In this document: positions 20,701 through 28,087 of the stretch, piece by piece
Position numbering within the stretch: position 1 is the stretch's first letter
Layout of the letters: every line of letters begins with the position of its first letter
Source of the DNA: Xylanimicrobium pachnodae JCM 13526 = NBRC 107786
GTDB lineage: Bacteria; Actinomycetota; Actinomycetes; Actinomycetales; Cellulomonadaceae
Direction of reading: 5' to 3'
DNA: 64,000 bases
Assembly (NCBI GenBank): GCA_001592145.1
Contig: BCWJ01000003.1
Location: forward strand, 124,001-188,000
Made by a program: the position numbers and the translations under genes
The notes under the pieces: generated by a model
Databases searched by the model: none
Told to the model about the DNA's origin: nothing
What the model saw: only the letters and a program-made list of their open reading frames with translations

Positions 20701-21401
20701 TCCCCGCCCGCGACCGCCTGGAGCACCTGGAGCTGCGCGGTCTCGCGGCCCGCCACGACGACGGGACCGTCGGCGTGGCCGGGGTGGACCTGAGCGTCGA
20801 CCGCGGTGAGCTCGTGCTGCTGCTCGGGCAGGTGGGTGCGGGCAAGTCGAGCCTGCTCGCCGCGCTGGCCGGGTTGGTCCACCATGACGGCGAGGTGCGC
20901 TGGAACGGCACCGTCGTCGCGTCCCCGGAGGAGTTCCTGCGTCCCGGGCGCGTCGCCTACGTGGCCCAGGTGCCGCGCGTGCTGTCGGGCACCTTCGCGG
21001 ACAACGTGCGGCTCGACCACGACGCGCGACTCATCGACGTCCCGCTCGACGTCGCGCGCATGTCTCGTGACGTCGCCGACGCCGGTGGCCCGCACGCCCT
21101 GGTGGGGCATCGCGGCGTCCGGCTCTCGGGCGGCCAGGTGCAGCGGCTCGCGCTCGCTCGCGCGCTGGCGGCCGACGCCGAGCTGCTCATCGCCGACGAC
21201 GTCTCCTCCGCGTTGGACGCCGCCACCGAGATCGAGCTGTGGGAGTCGTTGCGCGAGCGAGGCACCACGGTGCTCGGGTCGACGTCGAAGCAGGCGGCGC
21301 TGGCTCGGGCCGACCGCGTCGTGGTGCTCGTCGACGGCGGCGTCGCGGCCGTGGGGCCGTGGAACGCCCTGGTGGCGCGCTGGGGGCACCTGGCGGGCTG
21401 A
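17754..21401 (+). CDS. Fused ABC exporter (TMD-NBD-TMD-NBD)
   Basis: A 1,215-residue protein containing two half-transporters. NBD1 has Walker A GRTGSGKST (about 395), signature LSAGE, Walker B VVVLDEAT and the H-loop LVAHRLST. NBD2 has Walker A GQVGAGKSS (about 1025), signature LSGGQ, Walker B LLIADDVSS with Asp in place of the catalytic Glu, and Ser/Thr (GSTSKQ) where the H-loop His should be. Thus one composite ATP site is canonical and the other degenerate, as in heterodimeric exporters. A Thr/Pro/Gly linker joins the halves. The start is 7 bases after TAGGCT (17741-17746), so leaderless. Substrate unknown. Confidence 0.9.
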   Translation: MSTKTLTPATGLPAVTPPEPRDSAPARRLDWRRLRSLTALLSLSALAVATVATSIGTVAAGRMAEHPTGRTLLVLAACVVGGALLDTAGRIAWAGVVDRAEGRLRADLLTAALHQPLHQLGATAVGEILDRVDDDSRAVGFLVRMQLWGALRTLFGIVPMWIVAGVTWAPAWFVFPLLTALVLLVARPFLAEISTRKVVEEAAWTEHAAAFEEAVAARDDLRTSLGQPFAVRRLAELSAACHRLFERVLQVETRLLRRTGLLLAVLLSAVAVTGVVLASGGELSVARLVTLFLITSGFVGSIDQLIHHLPDIQEGMGAVTRLRQMMAVAPEADGGDPVPDGPLDLQVRGLRFAYPSESPRVPSAERGESRGGGEGTFALQDVNLTVPAGHTIALVGRTGSGKSTLASMLSRAVEPPPGSVFLGGADVVALDLQALRATVGVVTQRTELVAGTLRENITLFDDAHPGVVEAAVRDLGLEDWVAGLPKGLETPLGPGGTRLSAGEEQLVAFARLLVRDVQVVVLDEATARMDPLTEARVVAASERLLRGRTGVLVAHRLSTIERAELVAVLDHGRVVQQGPREELAVVDGPFRTLREAGGAALAAPSSADDSAGTPAGTPPGTPADDGARAAGTAQPGVGGRRRTGVPPERPAPREGMSLARAVVRQLSVRPWWGIGGAVAFLVSSLLSAQGALTGFLWGHIVDDLRAGGGAVAVLTGLMVVFLLVNPVVLARAIYVYPRWWVEVLLRVRMVVMAGQTQQRRLPPTPPGEIVARSMDADRFVRYADRWVDFTNGLVIVGITALISGSWQAGAVLLAVMVVSALAATVGRPIAGRSVARSSTARAVFGRALVSCLDAARTVKLAARTPQVHAHLSRVDAGRVDAAIFEHRVQAVLDGVPTVMIQLGLVASWFMLLRDYWTLPTTLLVASAVTGFGWFGVVAGAVVTEAPGTRAWLRATASFADGADLTTPPSGVDLVAGTAPATVVPARDRLEHLELRGLAARHDDGTVGVAGVDLSVDRGELVLLLGQVGAGKSSLLAALAGLVHHDGEVRWNGTVVASPEEFLRPGRVAYVAQVPRVLSGTFADNVRLDHDARLIDVPLDVARMSRDVADAGGPHALVGHRGVRLSGGQVQRLALARALAADAELLIADDVSSALDAATEIELWESLRERGTTVLGSTSKQAALARADRVVVLVDGGVAAVGPWNALVARWGHLAG
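19587..19622 (+). repeat. Three 12-bp tandem repeats in the exporter linker
   Basis: Three successive copies of GGCACCCCTGCC (the middle one with one change) encode Gly-Thr-Pro-Ala/Pro units in the linker between the first NBD and the second membrane domain. Likely to vary in copy number between strains without harming function. Confidence 0.8.
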
Positions 21402-21414
21402 GCCGCCGGGAAGC

Positions 21415-22356
21415 TCAGCGGAACACGACGGTGCGGTGGCCGTCGAGCAGCACCCGGTGCTCGGCGTGCCACCGCACGGCGCGTGCCAGCGTGGCCCGCT
21501 CGACGTCCTCGCCGATCGAGACCAGGTCGGTCACCGCGCGCGAGTGGTCCACGCGTGCGACGTCCTGCTCGATGATCGGACCCTCGTCGAGGTCACCGGT
21601 CACGTAGTGCGACGTGGCGCCGATGAGCTTCACGCCGCGGTCGTAGGCCTGCGCGTAGGGCCGCGCGCCCTTGAACGACGGCAGGAACGAGTGGTGGATG
21701 TTGATCACCTGTCCGGCCAGGTCGCGGCACAGCTCGTCCGAGAGGATCTGCATGTAGCGCGCCAGCACCACGAGCTCGACGTCGAGCTCCGTGACCAGCT
21801 CCCGCAGCCGCGCCTCCGCCTGCGGCTTCGTCGCGGTGGTCACGGGCACGTGGTGGAACGGCTTGCCGTAGAACGCGGCGATGTCGGCCAGGTCGGCGTG
21901 GTTCCCAACGACGCCGACGACGTCGATCGGCATCCCCTGGGACCGTTCGCGGTACAGCAGGTCCACCAGGCAGTGCGGGGCCTTGCTCACCAGCAGCAGG
22001 GTGCGCATCCGGCGTCCGACGACGTCGAGGTTCCATGACATCGAGAAGTTCTCGAAGGTGGGGGTCAGCGCGGCGACGAGTGCCTCGCGGGTGGCTGCGG
22101 ACACCACCTGGACCCGCAGGAAGAACAGGCCCGAGGCGGGGTCGCCGAACTGCTGCGACTCGGTGATGTTGGCGCCGCGGGCGGCCAGCGCCCCGGTGAC
22201 GGCGGCCACGATCCCCGGGCCGTCCGGGCAGGAGAGCGTGAGCACCCACTCGGTGGGGGCGGTTCCCGTGGGGGTGGCGGTGCTGGAGGTCGCGTCGGTC
22301 GTAGTCGTGGAGCTGGTGTTCGCGGCGGCGGGGTTCGCGGAGTCGGCGTCGTGCAC
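21415..22356 (-). CDS. purU: Formyltetrahydrofolate deformylase
   Basis: About 313 residues. It hydrolyses 10-formyl-THF to THF and formate, balancing the one-carbon pool and supplying formate for purine synthesis. An N-terminal ACT domain (WVLTLSCPDGPGIVAAVTGA) is followed by a formyltransferase-fold domain with GVVGNHADL, INIHHSFLPSFKGARPY (catalytic His) and SHYVTGDLDEGPIIEQD (catalytic Asp). The GTG at 22356 is the most likely start but leaves about 35 low-complexity Thr/Ala residues before the ACT domain, so a later start is possible. Divergent from the GNAT gene with 58 bases between. Confidence 0.93.
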   Translation of the reverse strand: MHDADSANPAAANTSSTTTTDATSSTATPTGTAPTEWVLTLSCPDGPGIVAAVTGALAARGANITESQQFGDPASGLFFLRVQVVSAATREALVAALTPTFENFSMSWNLDVVGRRMRTLLLVSKAPHCLVDLLYRERSQGMPIDVVGVVGNHADLADIAAFYGKPFHHVPVTTATKPQAEARLRELVTELDVELVVLARYMQILSDELCRDLAGQVINIHHSFLPSFKGARPYAQAYDRGVKLIGATSHYVTGDLDEGPIIEQDVARVDHSRAVTDLVSIGEDVERATLARAVRWHAEHRVLLDGHRTVVFR

Positions 22357-22414
22357 GGGACAACGGTACGGCCAGCGCGCGCGGGCGCATGCCCGGGCCT
22401 GGTTGGATGGACCC

Positions 22415-22936
22415 ATGACGGACGTCAACGCGGCACCTGACACGCAGGCCACCCGGATCGCGCTCATCGAGGACGCCGACGCCGGGGAGCTGCTCACCTT
22501 GCGCCGTGCCGCCTTCGTCACGGAGGCTCAGCTGTGCGGCGACCCGAACATCCCGCCGCTCACCCAGACGCTGCCGGAGCTGCGTGAGGACCTGGCGCGG
22601 GACGACGTCGTCACCATCGGCGCCTGGGACGGATCTCGCCTGGTCGGGTCGATCCGCATCGAGCTGGAGGACCACAAGGCGACGCTGGGCCGGCTCGCCG
22701 TGGCGCCGGACATGCAGGGCCGCGGCCTGGGCACGTCGCTGCTGTTCGCGATCATCCCGCACCTGCCGGCCGAGGTCACGGAGATCTGGGTCTTCACGGG
22801 CAAGGACTCGAAGGCCAACCTGAGCATGTACGCCAAGCACGGCTTCGAGGAGCACCACGACGAGTCGGCGGGAGCGCTGACCTACACGTATCTGCGCCGC
22901 GTGTTGCATGAGGTCGAGGCGCGCGGCGGAGCGTAG
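22415..22936 (+). CDS. GNAT-family N-acetyltransferase
   Basis: A 173-residue acetyltransferase. The acetyl-CoA binding motif A is visible as LGRLAVAPDMQGRGLGTSLLFAII, and motif B includes NLSMYAKHGFEE. The substrate cannot be read from the sequence. The coding region ends within the first copy of a 31-bp direct repeat, so the last residues (VEARGGA) and the stop are part of duplicated DNA. Confidence 0.85.
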   Translation: MTDVNAAPDTQATRIALIEDADAGELLTLRRAAFVTEAQLCGDPNIPPLTQTLPELREDLARDDVVTIGAWDGSRLVGSIRIELEDHKATLGRLAVAPDMQGRGLGTSLLFAIIPHLPAEVTEIWVFTGKDSKANLSMYAKHGFEEHHDESAGALTYTYLRRVLHEVEARGGA

Positions 22937-23036
22937 GGGACGGTGGGCGCCGAGGGACGAGGCGTGCGCCGGGCCCGGAGCGCAGCCGGGCGCCGACCAG
23001 AGAGAGTCGAGGCGCGCGGCGGAGCGTAGGGGACGG
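22913..23036. repeat. 31-bp direct repeat flanking a 62-bp segment
   Basis: The 31 bases at 22913-22943 recur exactly at 23006-23036. The first copy contains the end of the GNAT gene; the second lies just before the ATPase stop. The in-frame readthrough in both copies would encode the same Val-Glu-Ala-Arg-Gly-Gly-Ala and a TAG stop, so the second copy looks like a duplicated gene end. Confidence 0.85.
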
Positions 23037-23041
23037 CCGAC

Positions 23042-23821
23042 CTACCGTCGTGTCACGCCGGTGATGGCGGCCAGGATCTCCTCGTGGCTGGCGCGGGACG
23101 CGACGAAGCTGCCGTTGTTCCGGCCGTGACGGAGCACCTCGATGCGGTCGGCGACGGCGCGCACGTCGGCCATGTTGTGGCTGATGAGGATCACGGCGTG
23201 GCCGAGCTCGCGCAGGGAGTCGACGTGGGTGAGCACCTCGGCGGTCTGGGCCACGGACAGTGAGGCGGTCGGTTCGTCGAGCACGACGACGCGGGGCCGT
23301 CCGAGCAGGGTGCGCGCGATCGCGACGGTCTGGCGTTGGCCGGCGGAGAGCCCGTGGACCGGAGTGCGGACGGACGGGATGCGCGAGGTGAGGGCCGTGA
23401 GGATCTCGCGTGCCTCGTCCTCCATGGCGGCGTCGTCGACGGCGAGGGTGCGACGCTGGTCGCCGCGGAGCCAGGAGCGCCGGTGCCGGTGCAGCTCACG
23501 GCCGAGGAACAGGTTGTCGACGACGTCGAGGTTCTCGCACAGGGCGAGGTCCTGGAACACGGTCGCGATGCCCAGTGCGTGGGCGGCGGCAGCGGACGGG
23601 ATGGTCACGGGTTGTCCGTCGAGCTCGATGAGCCCGGCATCGGGCTGGAGCACTCCGGCGATGATCTTGGCGAGCGTGGACTTCCCGGCAGCGTTGTCGC
23701 CGACCAGGGCGACCACCTCGTGGCGGTGCACCTCCAGGAAGACGTCGGTGAGTGCCTCGACGTGCCCGAACGACTTGTCGATGCCCCGCACACAGAGCAC
23801 GGGTCCCTCGGGGTGGGTCAC
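23042..23821 (-). CDS. Single-domain sugar ABC ATPase (FrcA-like)
   Basis: A 259-residue nucleotide-binding protein of the carbohydrate-uptake-2 type but with a single domain. Walker A is GDNAAGKST (about 40), the Q-loop TVFQDLAL, signature LSAGQ, Walker B VVVLDEPTASL and H-loop ILISHNMAD. It overlaps the stop of the ROK regulator gene by 4 bases (ATGA), so they form one operon. No permease or binding protein accompanies it. It may serve the divergent ChvE-type transporter or a permease elsewhere. Confidence 0.85.
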   Translation of the reverse strand: MTHPEGPVLCVRGIDKSFGHVEALTDVFLEVHRHEVVALVGDNAAGKSTLAKIIAGVLQPDAGLIELDGQPVTIPSAAAAHALGIATVFQDLALCENLDVVDNLFLGRELHRHRRSWLRGDQRRTLAVDDAAMEDEAREILTALTSRIPSVRTPVHGLSAGQRQTVAIARTLLGRPRVVVLDEPTASLSVAQTAEVLTHVDSLRELGHAVILISHNMADVRAVADRIEVLRHGRNNGSFVASRASHEEILAAITGVTRR

Positions 23822-24999
23822 CCGGTCACTCCTTCCGCGACGTCGGTCTGAGCACGTGCCAGCTCGAGCGCGCCGAGCAGCTCGGCCCGCGTCCCGAGGC
23901 TCCCTGCGACCACGTCCGCAGTGGCGAAGCGGTGCGGCAGGGAGTTCCTGCGCACCGATTCTCTCAGGGCTTCGACGGCGCCTGCGTCAGCGTGCGCCAG
24001 CTCGCCGCCGACGACGACGAGCTGCGGGTCGAGCACGGTCACGAGCCCCGCGACGACCTCGCCGGTGCGCCGGGCCGCGTCGGTGAGGACGCGCGCGCAC
24101 CCGGGGTCCCCGGTGCGTGCGCGCCGGATGACGTCGCGCAGGGTCACGTCGCCGAGCGCGGGGCGGACGTGCTCGAGCAGGGCGGCCTCCCCGACCTCCG
24201 TGTCGAGGCAGCCTCGGTTGCCGCAGGGGCACAGGGGTCCGGTGGGGTCGACGCGTACGTGCCCGAGCTGGCCGGCGGTGCCGGTGCCGCCGCGGTGCAG
24301 GCGTCCGCCGAGGACGAGTCCGGCGGAGGTGGCGTAGGAGAGGCGGACGTACAGGAGGTCGCGCACGGGCCGCCCGGCGCCGAGCAGGTGTTCGGCGAAC
24401 GCGCCGAGCGTGGCGTCGGTGTCGAGGTGCACGGGTTTGCCGAGCCGCTTCTCGAGCACGGGACCGACCGCGGTGTCCTCCCAGCCGGGAAGGGCTCCGC
24501 GGACGGCGACGATGCCGGTGGCGGCGTCGACGGGCGCGGCGAGGGCGACGCCCACGGCCTGGAGCTCGTCGAGGGAGGCGCCGACCTTCTCGAACAGGTC
24601 GACGACGAGCAGCGCGACGCGGTCCAGCGTGGTGTCGGCGCGGTGGTCGACGGGCAGGGGGAGCGACTGGTCGGCGACGACCTCGTGGGCCAGGTCGCCC
24701 AGCGCCACGGTCAGGCCGCGCGGGCCGATGTGGACGCCGGCGACCAGCCCGGCCTGACGCGCGATGGTGACGCGCAGGGCGCGCCGGCCGGATCGGGAGG
24801 TTGTGGTGGTCTCGAGGACGCCGGCGGCGGCGAGCTCCTTGACGATGGTGGACACGGTGGCGGCGGAGAGCCCGGTGGCGGCCGCCAGCTCGACCTGCGT
24901 CAGGCCGCCGAACCGCTTGACCGCGGCCATGATGCGGCTCCGGTTCGCCTCCCGGAGCGAGGTCTGCGAACCGGGCGACGGTGAGGTCTCCCGTGACAC
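23818..24999 (-). CDS. ROK-family transcriptional regulator
   Basis: A 393-residue sugar-responsive regulator. An N-terminal winged helix (about 14-75; LTQVELAAATGLSAATVSTIVKEL contains the recognition helix) precedes a ROK domain. That domain has a zinc site pattern CPCGNRGCLDTEVG and GGTGTAGQLGHVRVD, close to the usual ROK sugar-binding consensus. It is divergent from the sugar ABC operon, with repeated TTCGACTGTTGAAC-like sites in the 207-base gap. It therefore probably controls both units in response to the imported sugar (XylR-like role). Confidence 0.9.
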   Translation of the reverse strand: MSRETSPSPGSQTSLREANRSRIMAAVKRFGGLTQVELAAATGLSAATVSTIVKELAAAGVLETTTTSRSGRRALRVTIARQAGLVAGVHIGPRGLTVALGDLAHEVVADQSLPLPVDHRADTTLDRVALLVVDLFEKVGASLDELQAVGVALAAPVDAATGIVAVRGALPGWEDTAVGPVLEKRLGKPVHLDTDATLGAFAEHLLGAGRPVRDLLYVRLSYATSAGLVLGGRLHRGGTGTAGQLGHVRVDPTGPLCPCGNRGCLDTEVGEAALLEHVRPALGDVTLRDVIRRARTGDPGCARVLTDAARRTGEVVAGLVTVLDPQLVVVGGELAHADAGAVEALRESVRRNSLPHRFATADVVAGSLGTRAELLGALELARAQTDVAEGVTG

Positions 25000-25028
25000 G
25001 CGCTGAGGGTACCGCCCTCCACCCTTGA

Positions 25029-25111
25029 GTTCGACTGTTGAACACAGTTTGGTCTCGATTCCGAGGCGTGGACGGGTTGGCGTTGAAAGTCGAACACAGC
25101 GGAGGTACGTT
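25029..25111 (+). promoter_or_regulatory. Divergent control region: two ROK-type operators and a promoter
   Basis: GTTCGACTGTTGAAC (25029-25043) and GTTGAAAGTCGAAC (25082-25095) are related near-palindromes, each followed by ACAG. On the plus strand TTGAAA (25083-25088) and TACGTT (25106-25111) are 17 bases apart, giving a good promoter whose -35 lies in the second operator. The 5' untranslated region would be about 90 bases. A repressor at these sites could silence the transporter and also the regulator's own gene. Confidence 0.65.
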
Positions 25112-25206
25112 CTCGGCTAGTCCCGGTGCCGTCACCTCGCGTGACGGCTCGGTGCAACGGGCGAAGCCGCCCGCATCCCGACCCGACGAAGACGAAGGAA
25201 TGGACG

Positions 25207-26334
25207 ATGAGGTCTTGGCGCAAGCTCGTGGCCGTGGCCACCGCCGCACTCACCCTGACCGCTCTTGGCGCGTGCTCGGACACGCGTGACGAGGGCGGGT
25301 CGGGCGGCGACGGTACCGCGGACGCCTCCGACACCCTGATCGGCATCGCGATGCCGACCCGCTCCCTGGAGCGGTGGAACAACGACGGTGCTCACCTGGA
25401 GGAGCTCCTCAAGAACGAGGGCTTCCAGACGTCCCTCCAGTTCGCGGACAACAAGGTCGACCAGCAGATCACCCAGATCCAGAACATGATCAACGAGGGC
25501 GCCGACGTCCTCGTGATCGCGTCGATCGACGGCACCGCGCTCGGCCCGGTCCTCCAGACCGCCGCCGACGCCGGGATCAAGGTCCTCGCGTACGACCGCC
25601 TGATCAACGACACCCCGAACGTCGACTACTACGCGACCTTCGACAACGAGCTGGTCGGCACCATGCAGGGCCAGTTCATCGAGGACCAGCTGGGCCTCAA
25701 GGACGGGAAGGGCCCGTTCAACATCGAGCTGTTCGCCGGCTCGCCGGACGACAACAACGCGCGCTTCTTCTTCAAGGGCGCCTTCGACGTGCTCAAGCCG
25801 TACCTCGACTCCGGCAAGCTCGTCTCGCCGTCGGGCAAGGTCCCGGCCTCGCTGGACCAGTGGACGCAGATCGGCATCCAGGGCTGGTCGTCGCAGACGG
25901 CGCAGTCCGAGATGGAGAACCGCCTCAACTCGTTCTACACGGACGGCAAGTCGGTGGACGTCATCCTGTCCCCGAACGACTCGCTCGCGCTCGGTATCGC
26001 GCAGGCGCTCGACGGCGCCGGCTACACGGTGGGCGACGACTGGCCGCTCCTGACCGGCCAGGACGCCGACGTCGCGAACGTCCGCAACATCCTCGCCGGC
26101 AAGCAGGCCATGACGGTCTGGAAGGACACCCGCACCCTGGGCGACCAGGTGGCCAAGATGGTCACCCAGATCGTCAACGGTGAGGACGTGGACGTCAACG
26201 ACACCAAGTCGTACGACAACGGCGTCAAGGTCGTCCCGTCGTTCCTGCTCAAGCCCCAGGTCGTCGTCAAGGACGACGTGCAGTCGGTGCTGGTCGACTC
26301 GGGCTTCATCAAGGCCTCCGACGTCGGTCTGTGA
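25207..26334 (+). CDS. ChvE-type sugar-binding lipoprotein
   Basis: A 375-residue lipoprotein with a clear lipobox (LGAC, Cys23) after a short Arg/Lys N-region. The mature protein has IGIAMPTRSLERW, LQFADN, VLVIASIDGTALGPVL, VLAYDRLI and YYATFDN, all close to the ChvE/multiple-sugar-binding subgroup (xylose, arabinose, galactose, glucose). It is first in an operon with a two-domain ATPase and a permease. A start at 25207 puts a purine-rich GAAGGAATGG stretch 6-16 bases upstream. Xylose is an attractive substrate because the window also encodes a xylanase, but this is inference. Confidence 0.9.
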   Translation: MRSWRKLVAVATAALTLTALGACSDTRDEGGSGGDGTADASDTLIGIAMPTRSLERWNNDGAHLEELLKNEGFQTSLQFADNKVDQQITQIQNMINEGADVLVIASIDGTALGPVLQTAADAGIKVLAYDRLINDTPNVDYYATFDNELVGTMQGQFIEDQLGLKDGKGPFNIELFAGSPDDNNARFFFKGAFDVLKPYLDSGKLVSPSGKVPASLDQWTQIGIQGWSSQTAQSEMENRLNSFYTDGKSVDVILSPNDSLALGIAQALDGAGYTVGDDWPLLTGQDADVANVRNILAGKQAMTVWKDTRTLGDQVAKMVTQIVNGEDVDVNDTKSYDNGVKVVPSFLLKPQVVVKDDVQSVLVDSGFIKASDVGL

Positions 26335-26342
26335 TCCCCCGG

Positions 26343-26419
26343 CCGGGCCGGGCGCAGCACGCGTCCCGGCCCGGTCGCCCTGACCGCCGTCGTCCCGAAT
26401 CATGAGGACGACGGCGGTC
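26343..26419 (+). terminator. Two hairpins between binding-protein and ATPase genes
   Basis: First, CCGGGCCGGG / CCCGGCCCGG (26343-26374), a 10-base-pair stem just after the binding-protein stop. Second, GACCGCCGTCGTCC / GGACGACGGCGGTC (26382-26419), a 14-base-pair stem with a 10-base loop. Placement inside the operon suggests partial termination or 3' mRNA protection, so that more binding protein is made than ATPase and permease. Confidence 0.7.
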
Positions 26420-26461
26420 GCCGTACGAGACCAGCAGCACAGGAACGAGGAGGAGGCCGTC

Positions 26462-28087
26462 ATGGCCACCGATGCGACGGCGCAGGACGGACGCGGCGCA
26501 GGCGGGGGAGCACCCGCAGGCGACCTGATCCTCCAGATGCGAAGCATCAGCAAGGAGTTCCCCGGCGTCAAGGCACTGAGCGACGTGACGCTCGAGGTGC
26601 GCCGGGGCGAAGTACACGCGATCTGCGGCGAGAACGGCGCCGGGAAGTCGACCCTGATGAAGGTGCTCTCGGGGGTCTACCCGCACGGCACCTACACGGG
26701 CGACATCCTGCTGGGCGGCGAGGAGGTGCGGTTCAAGGGCATCCGCGACTCCGAGGAAGCCGGGATCGTCATCATCCACCAGGAGCTCGCGCTCGTCCCA
26801 CGGCTCTCGCTCGCCGAGAACATGTTCCTGGGCAACGAGCAGGCGTCCGGCGGCGTCGTCGACTGGAACAAGACGCGCTCGCAGGCGGCCAAGCTGCTGC
26901 GCCGCGTGGGGCTGCACGACAACCCCGACGTCACCCCCCTCGACATCGGGGTGGGCAAGCAGCAGCTCGTCGAGATCGCCAAGGCGCTGTCCAAGAAGGT
27001 GGACCTGCTCATCCTCGACGAGCCGACCGCCGCCCTGAACGACGAGGACTCCGCGCACCTGCTCGGCCTGATCGCGGAGTTCCGCGATCAGGGCATCACC
27101 TCGATCATCATCAGCCACAAGCTCAACGAGATCGCCGCGATCGCCGACCGCGTCACCGTGATCCGTGACGGGCAGACGATCGAGACCCTCGACTTCCACG
27201 GCGCCGAGACCATCACCGAGGACCGCATCATCAAGGGCATGGTGGGCCGCCCGCTCGACAACCGGTTCCCCGACCACGAGCCCCAGATCGGGGCCGAGGC
27301 GCTGCGGGTCGAGGACTGGACCGTGTACCACCCGATCGACACGGAGCGCATGGTCGTCGACCACGCCCACCTCACGGTGCACCAGGGCGAGATCGTGGGG
27401 CTCGCCGGCCTCATGGGCGCCGGCCGCACCGAGCTGGCCATGAGCGTGTTCGGCCGGTCCTACGGCGCGAACATCTCGGGGCGCATCTACAAGAACGGCC
27501 AGGAGATCTCGATCCGCACCGTGCGGGACGCGATCAAGCACGGCATCGCCTACACGACCGAGGACCGCAAGGCGCTCGGGCTCAACCTCATCCAGACGAT
27601 CCGCGAGAACATCTCCGCGTCCGCACTCGGCAAGGTGTCGAACTGGTGGGGCGTGGTGCGCGGTGGCGCCGAGGACGTGGTCGCGGAGAAGTACCGCAAG
27701 GAGTTCCGCATCAAGGCACCCACCGTCGAGTCGGTGGTGGGCAAGCTCTCGGGCGGCAACCAGCAGAAGGTCGTGCTGTCCAAGTGGGTGAACGCCGACC
27801 CGGACGTGCTGATCCTCGACGAGCCGACGCGAGGCATCGACGTCGGCGCGAAGTACGAGATCTACGGCATCATCAACGCCCTCGCCGCCGCCGGCAAGGC
27901 CGTGATCGTGATCTCCTCCGAGCTGCCCGAGCTCATCGGCGTGTGCGACCGCATCTACGCCGTCAGCCAGGGCCGCATCACGGGCGAGGTGGCGCGCGCG
28001 GACGCGACCCAGGAAGAACTCATGCGCTACATGACGATGGAGAAGACCCCGGCTGGTGCCGGCCAGGCTCAGGAAGGGACCAACTGA
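26462..28087 (+). CDS. Sugar ABC ATPase with two nucleotide-binding domains (CUT2)
   Basis: A 541-residue energy-coupling subunit. Domain 1 has Walker [11 protein letters not shown]-loop VIIHQELAL and Walker [12 protein letters not shown]. Domain 2 has a degenerate Walker A ([10 protein letters not shown]), signature LSGGNQQKV, and Walker [12 protein letters not shown]. This asymmetry is normal for GguA/XylG/RbsA proteins. The start at 26462 follows a strong GGAGGAGG; the open frame upstream is not coding. Its stop overlaps the permease start (TGATG). Confidence 0.93.
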   Translation: MATDATAQDGRGAGGGAPAGDLILQMRSISKEFPGVKALSDVTLEVRRGEVHAICGENGAGKSTLMKVLSGVYPHGTYTGDILLGGEEVRFKGIRDSEEAGIVIIHQELALVPRLSLAENMFLGNEQASGGVVDWNKTRSQAAKLLRRVGLHDNPDVTPLDIGVGKQQLVEIAKALSKKVDLLILDEPTAALNDEDSAHLLGLIAEFRDQGITSIIISHKLNEIAAIADRVTVIRDGQTIETLDFHGAETITEDRIIKGMVGRPLDNRFPDHEPQIGAEALRVEDWTVYHPIDTERMVVDHAHLTVHQGEIVGLAGLMGAGRTELAMSVFGRSYGANISGRIYKNGQEISIRTVRDAIKHGIAYTTEDRKALGLNLIQTIRENISASALGKVSNWWGVVRGGAEDVVAEKYRKEFRIKAPTVESVVGKLSGGNQQKVVLSKWVNADPDVLILDEPTRGIDVGAKYEIYGIINALAAAGKAVIVISSELPELIGVCDRIYAVSQGRITGEVARADATQEELMRYMTMEKTPAGAGQAQEGTN

